Origin: Pseudomonadota bacterium
Lineage (GTDB): Bacteria > CALINM01
Assembly: GCA_026418415.1 (NCBI GenBank)
Contig: JAOABK010000001.1
Coordinates: forward strand, 71,080-135,079
Direction of reading: 5' to 3'
Length of the DNA stretch: 64,000 bases
The translations under genes were made by a program, and so were the position numbers. Positions within the stretch are counted from its first letter, which is position 1; each line of letters opens with the position of its first letter. Shown here in pieces: positions 1 through 9,908 of the stretch. The notes under the pieces were generated by a model, which saw nothing but the letters and a program-made list of their open reading frames with translations, had not been told where the DNA came from and ran no database searches.

Positions 1-1
1 T

Positions 2-3000
2 AGTGATACAAATCTACCAGTTGATACTACTTTTTGCTATAGAGTATTAACTTTGGGTCCAAACAATGTAACATCAAGAGAAGATGTTGTGGTGGAAGGA
101 AAGACACTAAAACCCCAGAGCCCATCTATTACAAATATCCAAGCTTTAAATACAACGACAGTAAAGATTGATTGGTTAGATAATACGACTGAAGAATCAG
201 GGTTTAGGATAGAAAGGTGTTTAGGAGCAAATTGTAATGATTTTGCCTTTCTTGCAAATGTTTCTGCTAATACCACTACCTATAACGATACAACTGTTTG
301 TAATGGGCAAACATACAGATACAGGATATATGCATACAAAACAGGGTATTGGAGTACAGATTTTAGTAATATCCAAAATATAACCTTACCTCAGCCATCT
401 TCTACATTTACAGCTTCTGCAAATGCATTATCTGAGAGTTCTGTTAAGATTGACTGGGCAGATGCTTTTAGTGATGAAACAGGATTTGTGTTAGAAAGGT
501 GTGAGGGGATTAGTTGTAATGATTTTAGTCAGATTGGGACTGTGACATCAAATATTACTACTTATACTGATAATTCTGTAATGTGGGGGAGAACTTATAG
601 GTATAGGGTAAGGGCTTATAAGACTACAACATGCTCTTGGCTTGTTTATTCAAATATTGTCTCAGCAACTACTGATATACAAACACCTTCTTCTTTATCT
701 TCATCTGAAATAAAAACTACGAGCGTTAAACTTACTTGGACAGATAAAACTTCAACAGAAACTGGCTTCAAAGTATATAGATGCATGGGAACTTCTTGTA
801 GTGATTTTCAAGTGATTTCTACTCTTCCAGCTAATACAACAAGTTATACAGATACTTCTATTTGTCAGGGTGGAGTTTATAGGTATTATGTTACTGCTTA
901 TAAATCTTCAGAGTGGGAATCATTACCATCTAATATAATTTCGGTTACCGCATCTACGATGGGGAATTTTACAACATTTAGTGTAGAAAGAATTTCAGAG
1001 ATAGAAGCGCAGTTAAGTTTTGCTTTCAATAGTACTGATTTTGATGGTTTTAAAATAGAAAGATGCGATAAAGATGTTTGCAATGAAAGTGATTTCTATG
1101 TAATTAAGACTTTAACACCAAATTACTCAAAATATATGGATATTGTTGGAGGTGATAGATATTACAATTATCGAATAAAAGCTTATAAAAATGCTACATG
1201 TGGATGGGAAAGAGTTAGCTCAACAAAAGTTATTTATATGGAGGCACTCCAACCATCTGGGATAACTGCAACATCTTTGAGTACTAATGATGTGAAAATT
1301 TCTTGGATTGATAATACAAAATTTGAAACGGGATTTAAGATAGAGAGATGCGAGGGGGCAAATTGTTCTGATTTTTCATTAGTGGCATTCAAAAATCCTG
1401 ATCTTACTACTAACAACTTAGAATTTATAGATTCCAATACATGTCAAAATACTACATATAAATACAGAGTTAAGGCATTTTATGATAATTTAAGACGTTC
1501 AGGTGGAGGATGCTGGAAAAGACGTGCAAAAGTTAACATAACTAATTTTGCAGAAGATTCACAGATAAAAATTGTAGTCACAAAAAGAACGGGAATGAGG
1601 GATGATTTTGGTGATTTAAGATTCTTTGATGTTACTGAAAATGTTGAGATTCCATATATGATAGAGAGTAGTGATGGAACAAATTTAACTGTCTGGATTA
1701 AAACAGGAAAAAATAATAATATATATATGTATTACGACAATCCATTAGCTGAAAGCCCTGGGTATGGCGGCAAGAGGGTTTTTGAGTTTTTTGACCATTT
1801 TTCTGGTACTTCTTTAGATACAAGTATATGGCAAGCTAATTCTTCAAGTTATACTGTCGCAAATAGTGAGCTTATAATTTATTCTGGCTCAATAAGAACA
1901 AAAGACCCTTTACCCTTTTCTTTATCAGATGGGTTTATTTTAGAGGGTAAAATTAAATATTTAACAAATAGTGAAACCTATATGTATAGTGGAACATTAA
2001 CAGGTGTATCATCACCATATACTCAAAGCAGTAATATGGGTGGTGATGCTACAGTGCTTTTAATGAAAAATAGTAGTTACACTCCTTACAATAGTGACCT
2101 ATATTATTTTATAGGGGATGGTTCAACATATTCATATAACCAAGGTTCTGGTAGTTTATTTAGAACTAATATTGATACATGGTACATTTTTTCTGAAAAA
2201 TTTCATCCTGCTGGTTTGGTTATATCGAGGGACTATGTGGATATATTTACGAAGAACTTTAGTTGGGCAAAAAACCCTGTCTATATTACCTTAGGGGAAT
2301 TTAGTGGAAATTCCTCACAAAATATTCAAGATACATCCTATGATTGGGTTAGGATAAGAAAGTTTTTTGCATCTGAGCCTGCAGTAACTTTTGGATCTGA
2401 AGAATATAATAGTCTTTGTTTTACAACTAATGTCAAAGACCCATGGGAAAAGGTGAGTGATGGAATTGTAGTTACTACCCTCTCTTCTTCTGCCCCTTCT
2501 ATTACTGCAACTGGAGTTTCGGAAGCCAATATCAGGATTAATATCACTGACACAAATATTGATGAGACGGGATTTAGAGTTTATAGATGTGAAGGCAGTG
2601 GCTGCAATCCAAAAATTGATGGTGCCTTGGTTGGTACAGCTCCTGCTAATTCAACAAGTTATTTAGATACTGTAGCAACGGGAACTTATACATATCTTGT
2701 TGAAGTTTATAAAGATTCAGCCTGTGGTTGGGTAAGATCAAGCAATACCACCACAGCCTCGACAGTTTTACCACCAGCGCCTTCTTCCCTTACTGGAACA
2801 GCAGTAAGTACTACTGAAATTAAAATTAACTGGATAGATAATACTGGATCTGAAGATGGTTTTAAAATTTATCGTTGTACGGGAGCTGGGTGTAGTGATT
2901 TTACATTATTAACAACTGTTGGGAGTAATATAATAACTTATACAGATAATGTATGTAAAAATTCAAATTATAAATATAAGGTTAGGGCTTATAAGGAAGG

Positions 3001-5659
3001 TGCATGGGAAACAGATTACAGCAACGAAGTTTCAGTAACAACTTCAGATATTACACCACCTGTTTTAACTCTATCGAAAGTTTCTGAGATATCTATAAAA
3101 CTTGATTGGACAGATACAACTACTGATGAGTCTGGTTTTAAAGTGGAAAGATGCGATCTTAATACTTGCAACGATAACGATTTTAATCTTATAGCTACTT
3201 TAAGTAATAATACAATTACCTACACCGACATAGTGCCAATCACAAACAAAAAATATACCTATAGAATAAGAGCATTCAAAACAGCATCATGTGGTTGGGA
3301 AGTAGTAAGCGCTACAAAAGAAATTACTCTATCGCCTACTGCGCCATCATTGCTTTCTGGATACTCTGTTAACACTACTCGTACTAATCTAACTTGGTTA
3401 GATAGTACCGCCACTGAGACAGGATTTCAAATTTATAGGTGCGAAGGAGTTGGATGTAATCCTTTGCCGTCAAGCGAAGGTGGTGTTGGTACTCTTGTAG
3501 ATAGTATACAAGGTAATATAGCGAATTATCAAGATAATGGTGTATGCAGGGGAACAACATACGGATATAAAGTAAGGGCTATTAATGAAGGTTTATCAAA
3601 TGGAAAAGGTGGATGTTGGACAAAGAGAAGATTGCTAAATATAAGTAATTTCCAACCAAATTTTCAGGTAAAGGTTATAATCAATTATCAAACAGGTATG
3701 CAATCAGACTTTGATGATTTAAGGTTTTATGATGTGTTAGATAACTTAGAACTGCCTTATTTTATAGAAAGTAAAACTGATGGTGTATCTGCAGTAGTAT
3801 GGATTAAGACTGGTAGGAATAATAATATTTATATGTACTATGGTAATCCAAATGCTATAAGTTCAAGTGATGGATTTAAGGTTTTTGAGTTTTTTGAAGA
3901 TTTTGAAGATGGGAACTATGATGGCTGGACCGCACAGCTTTATAATACTTCTTTTGATAGTGTTTCTATTGTTACTGGATCTCCTTATGGAGTTTATAGG
4001 GTTAGAAACTATCATGCAGGGACTTGTGGGTATGCATATTTAAATAGAACAATCACTTTACCATCAGGTAAGTATGTTTTAAATTTAAAAACACGATATG
4101 ACTATTCAGGTAGTAAGTGTGATACAAACAACGGAGTGGGATATCTGTTAAATTTTGGTAATACTTGTAGGTTTTGGTATTTGTTACCCAATGAAAACAA
4201 TAGTTTTTGTTCAAGCGGGCAGGTTAATACCGGTTGGAGTAGTACCGCTCAGAACACTGAAATATCTGGAGAATTTATTATTCCCAATTATTTTTCTGGT
4301 GATATAACGAGCTTGACAATAAGTGCTCGTGTTCTCAATTCAGGATATACTTTAAATCTTTATACAGATAACATTTCTGTGCGTAAATATGCATCAATAG
4401 AACCAACAGTTAATTTTGCTTCTGAAGAAACTTCTGCTTGTTATACATTTAATAATACCTGGGTTAGTGGATGGAGCAATACTGCTTATATTTCAACACC
4501 TAATCCTATAACCCCCAATCTTACATTATCAAGAGCGTCAGAAACACAGGTAAATATTAATTGGACAGATGGGAATAACGATGAATCTGGGTTTGAGATA
4601 TGGAGATGCACAGGAGCAGGTTGTGATCCAAAATCAGGAACAGTTGTTGTGAGTTTGCCTGCCAATACAACTTCTTATTCAAACACGAGTTTAAGTCCCA
4701 TGACTACATATAGGTATCTTGTTACAGTTTATAAATTGTCTTCTGGATGTCCCGGTGGAAGATGGTCAATAGATAGTAATATAGCTGAGATTACAACATC
4801 AATAACACCGCCATCTTCCCTGACAGCAACAGCAAACAATACAACACAAATTAGTCTAAGCTGGACTGATAACTCATCAACAGAATTGGGATTCAGGATT
4901 TATCGTTGTATAGGGACGAACTGTAACGACTATACATTAATTGGTACTGCAACTGCTAATGCAACAAGTTACATTGATAATTCAGTATGTAAAAATACCA
5001 TTTATAGGTATAAGATTACAGCATATGGTTCTGGTTGGGAGACTGGTTTTAGTAATGAGGTTTCAGTTACAACACCGAATATTTCGAATCCTTCTCAACC
5101 AACTATACAAGTTGTTAATCACAGTCAATTAAATATTATCTGGAATGATAATTATAATGATGAAACTGGATTTAAGTTACAAAGATGTGTTGGAACTAAT
5201 TGTCAGGAAATAAATCTTTCAGCAAATGTTAGTTCATATAGTGATACGGGGCTTAACTCCTTTACAGAGTATTGCTATTCTATAAAAGCTTATAAAAATT
5301 CAATGTGTTCTTGGGAAACTTCTTATAGTCAACAGGTGTGTGCAAGAACTCTTCTTATACCACCAATCATTTTAAATGTTCAAGCTCCTGCATCGAATAA
5401 AATTATCGTTAGTTGGTTAAATCCAAACCCAATCGTTGAAGGTTTTGATATTGAAGTGGAATTGTGGAATGGTAAGTGGGTAAAAGTGGGTAGGGTATAT
5501 GAAAACTATACCACTTTTACAGACAGAGCTGGGATACAACCACAGACAACATATAAATATAGGGTAAAAGCATTTATTGGTAATTCATACTCTTTGCCGA
5601 GTGCTCCAGTTTCTGTTACTACTCCAAGTTATAATTCGAGTCATTATATATGCGAGTAG
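2..5659 (+). CDS. Secreted/surface multidomain protein with about 13 Fn3-like modules and two nested DUF2341 + LamG-like modules; 5' end truncated by the window edge
   Basis: ORF track begins at an internal TTG (53), but the frame is open to base 2 (..SDTNLPVDTTFCYRVLTLGPNNV..). Repeated GF+IERCxGxxCxDF...YRYRVxAYK..SNxxSVTT modules; two copies of WxKRRxxxNISNF...GMxxDFxDLRFxD...VWIKTGxNNNIYMYYxNP (DUF2341 signature). Confidence 0.85.
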   Translation, partial: SDTNLPVDTTFCYRVLTLGPNNVTSREDVVVEGKTLKPQSPSITNIQALNTTTVKIDWLDNTTEESGFRIERCLGANCNDFAFLANVSANTTTYNDTTVCNGQTYRYRIYAYKTGYWSTDFSNIQNITLPQPSSTFTASANALSESSVKIDWADAFSDETGFVLERCEGISCNDFSQIGTVTSNITTYTDNSVMWGRTYRYRVRAYKTTTCSWLVYSNIVSATTDIQTPSSLSSSEIKTTSVKLTWTDKTSTETGFKVYRCMGTSCSDFQVISTLPANTTSYTDTSICQGGVYRYYVTAYKSSEWESLPSNIISVTASTMGNFTTFSVERISEIEAQLSFAFNSTDFDGFKIERCDKDVCNESDFYVIKTLTPNYSKYMDIVGGDRYYNYRIKAYKNATCGWERVSSTKVIYMEALQPSGITATSLSTNDVKISWIDNTKFETGFKIERCEGANCSDFSLVAFKNPDLTTNNLEFIDSNTCQNTTYKYRVKAFYDNLRRSGGGCWKRRAKVNITNFAEDSQIKIVVTKRTGMRDDFGDLRFFDVTENVEIPYMIESSDGTNLTVWIKTGKNNNIYMYYDNPLAESPGYGGKRVFEFFDHFSGTSLDTSIWQANSSSYTVANSELIIYSGSIRTKDPLPFSLSDGFILEGKIKYLTNSETYMYSGTLTGVSSPYTQSSNMGGDATVLLMKNSSYTPYNSDLYYFIGDGSTYSYNQGSGSLFRTNIDTWYIFSEKFHPAGLVISRDYVDIFTKNFSWAKNPVYITLGEFSGNSSQNIQDTSYDWVRIRKFFASEPAVTFGSEEYNSLCFTTNVKDPWEKVSDGIVVTTLSSSAPSITATGVSEANIRINITDTNIDETGFRVYRCEGSGCNPKIDGALVGTAPANSTSYLDTVATGTYTYLVEVYKDSACGWVRSSNTTTASTVLPPAPSSLTGTAVSTTEIKINWIDNTGSEDGFKIYRCTGAGCSDFTLLTTVGSNIITYTDNVCKNSNYKYKVRAYKEGAWETDYSNEVSVTTSDITPPVLTLSKVSEISIKLDWTDTTTDESGFKVERCDLNTCNDNDFNLIATLSNNTITYTDIVPITNKKYTYRIRAFKTASCGWEVVSATKEITLSPTAPSLLSGYSVNTTRTNLTWLDSTATETGFQIYRCEGVGCNPLPSSEGGVGTLVDSIQGNIANYQDNGVCRGTTYGYKVRAINEGLSNGKGGCWTKRRLLNISNFQPNFQVKVIINYQTGMQSDFDDLRFYDVLDNLELPYFIESKTDGVSAVVWIKTGRNNNIYMYYGNPNAISSSDGFKVFEFFEDFEDGNYDGWTAQLYNTSFDSVSIVTGSPYGVYRVRNYHAGTCGYAYLNRTITLPSGKYVLNLKTRYDYSGSKCDTNNGVGYLLNFGNTCRFWYLLPNENNSFCSSGQVNTGWSSTAQNTEISGEFIIPNYFSGDITSLTISARVLNSGYTLNLYTDNISVRKYASIEPTVNFASEETSACYTFNNTWVSGWSNTAYISTPNPITPNLTLSRASETQVNINWTDGNNDESGFEIWRCTGAGCDPKSGTVVVSLPANTTSYSNTSLSPMTTYRYLVTVYKLSSGCPGGRWSIDSNIAEITTSITPPSSLTATANNTTQISLSWTDNSSTELGFRIYRCIGTNCNDYTLIGTATANATSYIDNSVCKNTIYRYKITAYGSGWETGFSNEVSVTTPNISNPSQPTIQVVNHSQLNIIWNDNYNDETGFKLQRCVGTNCQEINLSANVSSYSDTGLNSFTEYCYSIKAYKNSMCSWETSYSQQVCARTLLIPPIILNVQAPASNKIIVSWLNPNPIVEGFDIEVELWNGKWVKVGRVYENYTTFTDRAGIQPQTTYKYRVKAFIGNSYSLPSAPVSVTTPSYNSSHYICE

Positions 5660-6393
5660 TTATATATTTAGTTTTATTACAATTTTTTATGTTTAGTCTC
5701 CTTTTTGCGGAGGAGAATAAGGTTTTTGTTAAGGGGAAAGTTTTATTCGAGGATTCAAAAGATATAAGAGGCACAATCTCTTTTTTTAGCAAGGACAATG
5801 GAGTTTTACCTGATCCAGAATATTATATGATGATTCCTGATGAGGTAATAGAATTAAAGAATGATGGAAGTTTTGAAGGCCAAGTTATTGCTGGTATTTA
5901 TTACATAGGAATTAATCTAAATAGTACCGGCAAAAAGGGGCCGGTAACTATTGGTGATAGATTCTCCTTGATAAAAAAAGGTGATGATGTAACTGAATTT
6001 AATCTAACTAATATCAAAACCTATGATTTTGGTAAAATAAATATTAATCCATCAGTGTTAAAGGAATTTAAAATCAAAACATGTATTTTTGGAAAAGTTA
6101 TAGATGAAAACAATAAACCTCTATCAAATGTGTATGTATTTGCTTTTATTGAAGAGAAAAAAACAAAGAAACCTTTGTATATATCAGAACCTACTGATAA
6201 AGAAGGAAGGTTTATTCTCAGATTAGGCAGTGGTGGAAGGTATATTTTAAGAGTTAGAAATGTTATAGATGGTGGACCGCCTAAACAGGGCTATATAATA
6301 GGTGTTTATGGACAGAAAGATAACCCAAAGGTTATTGAGATAAAAGAAGGAGAGACTATAAATAATATAGAGATAAAAGCTGATAAAATATAA
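5650..6393 (+). CDS. Exported protein with carboxypeptidase-regulatory-like (CarboxypepD_reg/SpaA-like) domain
   Basis: Signal peptide MRVVIYLVLLQFFMFSLLFAEE; 'CIFGKVIDENNKPLSNVYVFAF...TDKEGRFILRLGSGGRYILRV' resembles CarboxypepD_reg. Overlaps the upstream CDS by 10 nt. Confidence 0.65.
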   Translation: MRVVIYLVLLQFFMFSLLFAEENKVFVKGKVLFEDSKDIRGTISFFSKDNGVLPDPEYYMMIPDEVIELKNDGSFEGQVIAGIYYIGINLNSTGKKGPVTIGDRFSLIKKGDDVTEFNLTNIKTYDFGKININPSVLKEFKIKTCIFGKVIDENNKPLSNVYVFAFIEEKKTKKPLYISEPTDKEGRFILRLGSGGRYILRVRNVIDGGPPKQGYIIGVYGQKDNPKVIEIKEGETINNIEIKADKI

Positions 6394-6531
6394 AGAACAA
6401 AAATTTAGTTTCCAATAATACCAAGCATATTCCTAAAAATTTTGTGTACTCTGAAAAATTCGTTTGGGTTTAATACATTCTTTTAAATAAATATTTATTT
6501 TATTTGTCTATCTGGTAAAATATTAGTATTA

Positions 6532-6840
6532 ATGAGACGGTTTGTTAAATTTTTTATTTTATTAGCAATTTTTTTAGTTTTATTAGAGAGTTATTTTACT
6601 TATGCTAATCAGGCTACTGACGAGGAAGAGTTAACAATAACAGTTATTGGAATGAGATGTGTTGGGTGTGAATTTGGTGTTGAAAGGGAAGTGAAAAAAC
6701 TTAAAGGGGTAATATCTGTTAAGGCCGATAGTTCAAGAAATATAGTTACAGTTCGCTTCAAAAAAAATGTTATAAAGATCGACACAATAATTGAGAAAAT
6801 AATTGAATTAGGATATAGAGTAGAGAAGCCACCTAAATAA
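6532..6840 (+). CDS. Exported heavy-metal-associated (HMA, MerP-like) domain protein
   Basis: N-terminal signal peptide then ELTITVIGMRCVGCEFGVEREVKKLKGVISV, with the GMxCxxC motif of HMA domains. Confidence 0.85.
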   Translation: MRRFVKFFILLAIFLVLLESYFTYANQATDEEELTITVIGMRCVGCEFGVEREVKKLKGVISVKADSSRNIVTVRFKKNVIKIDTIIEKIIELGYRVEKPPK

Positions 6841-6854
6841 TTGGAGCTCCCCAA

Positions 6855-7781
6855 TTGGAAATTAAGCAAAGAGCCTCATTAACCGCTATTATCTCAGCAT
6901 TTTTTTTAGCCCTTGGTAAATTTATAATAGGACTTTATTCTGGTTCAATGGCAGTAATAACATCAGCATTAGATAGTTTTCTTGATATTTTCATGTCAAC
7001 AATAAATTATTTAGCGATTAGAAAGGCTGAAATGCCACCTGATAAAAATCATTTATATGGTCATGGTAAGGTGGAGGATTTAGCATCTATAGTTCAATCC
7101 CTATTTATTCTTTTTACTGGTTCTTTCATAATCTTTAAGTCTTTCGAAAAAATCTTTAAAGGGGCAGATGTTTTTTATACTAAATGGGATATCACTATAA
7201 TGATTCTTTCTATATTTGTAAGCTTTTTTATAAGCAGATACTTAAATAAGGTTGGAGAGGCTACAAATTCAAATGCCTTAAAAGCAGATGCACTTCATTA
7301 TTCAAGTGATTTGTATTCTAACACAGGTGTACTAATAGCTATTTTACTCTCCCAAATAACTGGTAGGACATTTTTTGATTTCTTACTTGCGATTATAATT
7401 GGTATAGTTATAATTTTTTCTGCTTTTGGCATTTTGAAACAGGGTGTATATAATCTTTCTGATATAAGCCTCTCAAAAGATATGGAAAGGGATATAGACA
7501 AAATTATTGAAGAAATGCCAATGCCCTATGCAGGTTATCATAAGTTAAGAACAAGAACATCGGGAAGCAGAAAATTTATTGATTTTCACTTGCTTGTTTG
7601 CAGAAAGGCATCTATAGAAGAAGCCCATGAAATGGCAGATAGCATTGAGGAGAAAATCTCTAATAGATTTGGGAATATGGATATTATAATTCACATAGAA
7701 CCCTGTCCCTATGATTGCGATTTTACAGAGGAAAACTGTAGAGTCCTAAAAATGAGGAAAGTGATAAATGAAAAAAAGTAA
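6855..7781 (+). CDS. Cation diffusion facilitator (CDF) family transporter
   Basis: Six-TM CDF signature (GSMAVITSALDSFLDIFMSTINYLAIRKAEMPPDKNHLYGHGKVEDLASIVQS...NSNALKADALHYSSDLYSN); TTG start. Confidence 0.9.
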   Translation: MEIKQRASLTAIISAFFLALGKFIIGLYSGSMAVITSALDSFLDIFMSTINYLAIRKAEMPPDKNHLYGHGKVEDLASIVQSLFILFTGSFIIFKSFEKIFKGADVFYTKWDITIMILSIFVSFFISRYLNKVGEATNSNALKADALHYSSDLYSNTGVLIAILLSQITGRTFFDFLLAIIIGIVIIFSAFGILKQGVYNLSDISLSKDMERDIDKIIEEMPMPYAGYHKLRTRTSGSRKFIDFHLLVCRKASIEEAHEMADSIEEKISNRFGNMDIIIHIEPCPYDCDFTEENCRVLKMRKVINEKK

Positions 7782-8217
7782 AGATTATTTTATGACCGTT
7801 GCTTTGGAAGAAGCAAAAAAGGCTTTTGAAGTTGGAGAGATACCGGTTGGCGCAGTTTGTGTTCACAACGATGAAATAATTGCTCGTGGTCATAATAAGG
7901 TAATCAAAGATAATGATCCAACCTCACATGCTGAGATTGTTGTTTTAAGAGAGGCCTGTAGAAAGATTGGTAATTATAGATTGAAAGATGTTCAATTTTA
8001 TGTTACTGTAGAACCCTGCCCAATGTGTATTTCTGCTTTAATTAATGCAAGAATAGGTATGCTTGTTTTTGGTGCGAAAAGTGACAAATGGGGATTTATG
8101 TCAAGGTTTGGGTTTGATCTTAAGATGTGGAATCATAGTTTTAAAGTTTATGGTGGAATATTTAACAATGAATCTGAAAAGTTATTGAAAGATTTCTTTA
8201 AAGATAAAAGACATTAG
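7768..8217 (+). CDS. tadA: tRNA-specific adenosine deaminase
   Basis: HAEI...PCPMC deaminase motif (SHAEIVVLREACRKIGNYRL...VEPCPMCISALINARI). Confidence 0.9.
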   Translation: MKKSKDYFMTVALEEAKKAFEVGEIPVGAVCVHNDEIIARGHNKVIKDNDPTSHAEIVVLREACRKIGNYRLKDVQFYVTVEPCPMCISALINARIGMLVFGAKSDKWGFMSRFGFDLKMWNHSFKVYGGIFNNESEKLLKDFFKDKRH

Positions 8218-8231
8218 ACAGAACTCTAAAA

Positions 8232-8318
8232 GGAGGGGTACCGAAGTGGTCATAACGGGCCCGACTCGAAATCGGGTTGTCCCAAAAGGACACGTGGGTT
8301 CGAATCCCACCCCCTCCG
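8232..8318 (+). tRNA. tRNA-Ser (anticodon CGA, 8267-8269)
   Basis: Acceptor stem GGAGGGG/CCCCTCC + G discriminator; anticodon stem CCCGA/TCGGG with loop CTCGAAA; long variable arm GTGTCC-type (TTGTCCCAAAAGGACAC); T-arm GTGGG TTCGAAT CCCAC. Confidence 0.95.
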
Positions 8319-8387
8319 TGATTAAAAATTATTTACTATCTAAAAAAATAAAATAATGCTATACTGTAAAAAAAATCAGGAAGTTGC

Positions 8388-9476
8388 ATGAAAATCCTTA
8401 AAATTAAGAACAAAGAAATTAAAATCCCTGTTGTTCAGGGGGGTATGGGCATAGGTGTATCATTGTATAGATTGGCATCTGCAGTAGCAAGTGAAGGCGG
8501 TATAGGTGTTATTTCAAGCGCAGCATTAGATATAATCCTATCAAAAAGATATTCAAAAAAATTTGATAATTACACAGCGGTTAGAAAGGAAATTGAACTT
8601 GCTAAGAGTTATGGTAAGGGTGGTTGCATTGGAATAAATATAATGGTTGCTTTACAGAAGGATTATGAAAGCTCTGTAAAAGCTGCTGTTGATGAAGGGG
8701 TTGATGCGATTATATCTGGTGGTGGACTTCCACTGAATCTACCATCTATAACGGATCCCCATGATACTGCTTTAATTCCAATAGTTTCTTCGCCAAGGTC
8801 TCTTGAACTTATATGTAAAAAATGGGAAAAGCAGGGGTATAGACCTGATGCGTGTATACTTGAGGGCCCCTTAGCAGGTGGGCATTTAGGTTTTAAAATT
8901 GAAGATATTGATAAAGAAGAAAACAAGCTTGAGAATTTATTACCAATGGTAAAGGAAGTGGCAAAAAAATACGGAGATTTTCCTGTTATAGCAGCAGGTG
9001 GTATCTATGATAGGACTGATATAAAGAATATTATGAAACTTGGTGCTGATGGAGTTCAGATGGGAACAAGATTTTTAGCCACAGAAGAAAGTGGAGCTTC
9101 ATTTGAGTATAAGCAAGCAGTTGTAAATGCAAAAAGAGAAAATATAATTGTTGCTTATAAACCTGGCTCTCCCTGTGGACTTCCTTTTAGAGTAATAAAA
9201 AATTCACCCATGTATGTAAGCGCTCTTTCAAGAATAAGAAAGCCAAAATGCAATATGGGATATGTGTTAACAAAAGATGAAAATGGTAAACTAACTAAAT
9301 GTGATGCAAAGGAAGAAAATTACCAATCCTTTTGTATATGCAATGGTCTTTTAAGTTCATCGGGATATAATTCAGATACAGAGGAGCCTTTATACACAGT
9401 GGGTGTAGTTGCTGAAAGGGTTAATAAAATTCAAACTGTTTCAGAAATATTCAAAGAGCTTTGTTTAGAGAATTAA
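8388..9476 (+). CDS. Nitronate monooxygenase / FabK-like flavoprotein
   Basis: N-terminal IPVVQGGMGIGVS, AAGGIYDRTDIKNIMKLGADGVQMGTRFLATEE; NMO family TIM barrel. Confidence 0.85.
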   Translation: MKILKIKNKEIKIPVVQGGMGIGVSLYRLASAVASEGGIGVISSAALDIILSKRYSKKFDNYTAVRKEIELAKSYGKGGCIGINIMVALQKDYESSVKAAVDEGVDAIISGGGLPLNLPSITDPHDTALIPIVSSPRSLELICKKWEKQGYRPDACILEGPLAGGHLGFKIEDIDKEENKLENLLPMVKEVAKKYGDFPVIAAGGIYDRTDIKNIMKLGADGVQMGTRFLATEESGASFEYKQAVVNAKRENIIVAYKPGSPCGLPFRVIKNSPMYVSALSRIRKPKCNMGYVLTKDENGKLTKCDAKEENYQSFCICNGLLSSSGYNSDTEEPLYTVGVVAERVNKIQTVSEIFKELCLEN

Positions 9477-9557
9477 ATAATCTATTTGACTATTTTCATA
9501 CAAAACAGATTTTTCAAAATTTTTAAAGAAAACTACATTAAGGTAAAGTTTTAAGTG

Positions 9558-9586
9558 TTTACAATGCCTTAATTTTATGCTAAATT
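9558..9586 (+). promoter_or_regulatory. Candidate sigma70-type promoter for rpsO-pnp
   Basis: TTTACA (9558-9563), 17-nt spacer, TAAATT (9581-9586) preceded by TGC (extended -10). Confidence 0.5.
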
Positions 9587-9627
9587 ACTAAATCTAAATT
9601 TTAAGCAAGTTAAGGAGGATTTAAAGA

Positions 9628-9897
9628 ATGGTTTTGACAAAAGAAAGAAAGCAAGAGATTATATCTAAATTTAGAAGGTTTGAGGGTGATACAGGTTCAC
9701 CAGAAGTTCAGATAGCGTTACTAACTGAACGTATTAATTATCTTACCGAACATTTTAAGGTTCACAAGAAGGATTATAGCTCAAGAAGAGGATTGCTTAA
9801 ATTGGTAAGCCAGAGAAGAAAATTGCTTGATTACCTAAAGGAAATTGATTTCCAGAGATATAAGGAGATAATAGGTAAATTAGGTATAAGAAAATAG
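9628..9897 (+). CDS. rpsO: 30S ribosomal protein S15
   Basis: [53 protein letters not shown]; preceded by GGAGG. Confidence 0.98.
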   Translation: MVLTKERKQEIISKFRRFEGDTGSPEVQIALLTERINYLTEHFKVHKKDYSSRRGLLKLVSQRRKLLDYLKEIDFQRYKEIIGKLGIRK

Positions 9898-9908
9898 AGG
9901 TGAATTTA

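Noticed and set aside
4941-5132. 63-aa + strand ORF inside the Fn3 gene
   Set aside because: Out-of-frame ORF within a long supported CDS with no domain signal.
8319-8387. Promoter TTTACT...TATACT upstream of the nitronate monooxygenase gene
   Set aside because: Spacer is about 22 nt, too long for a standard sigma70 promoter.
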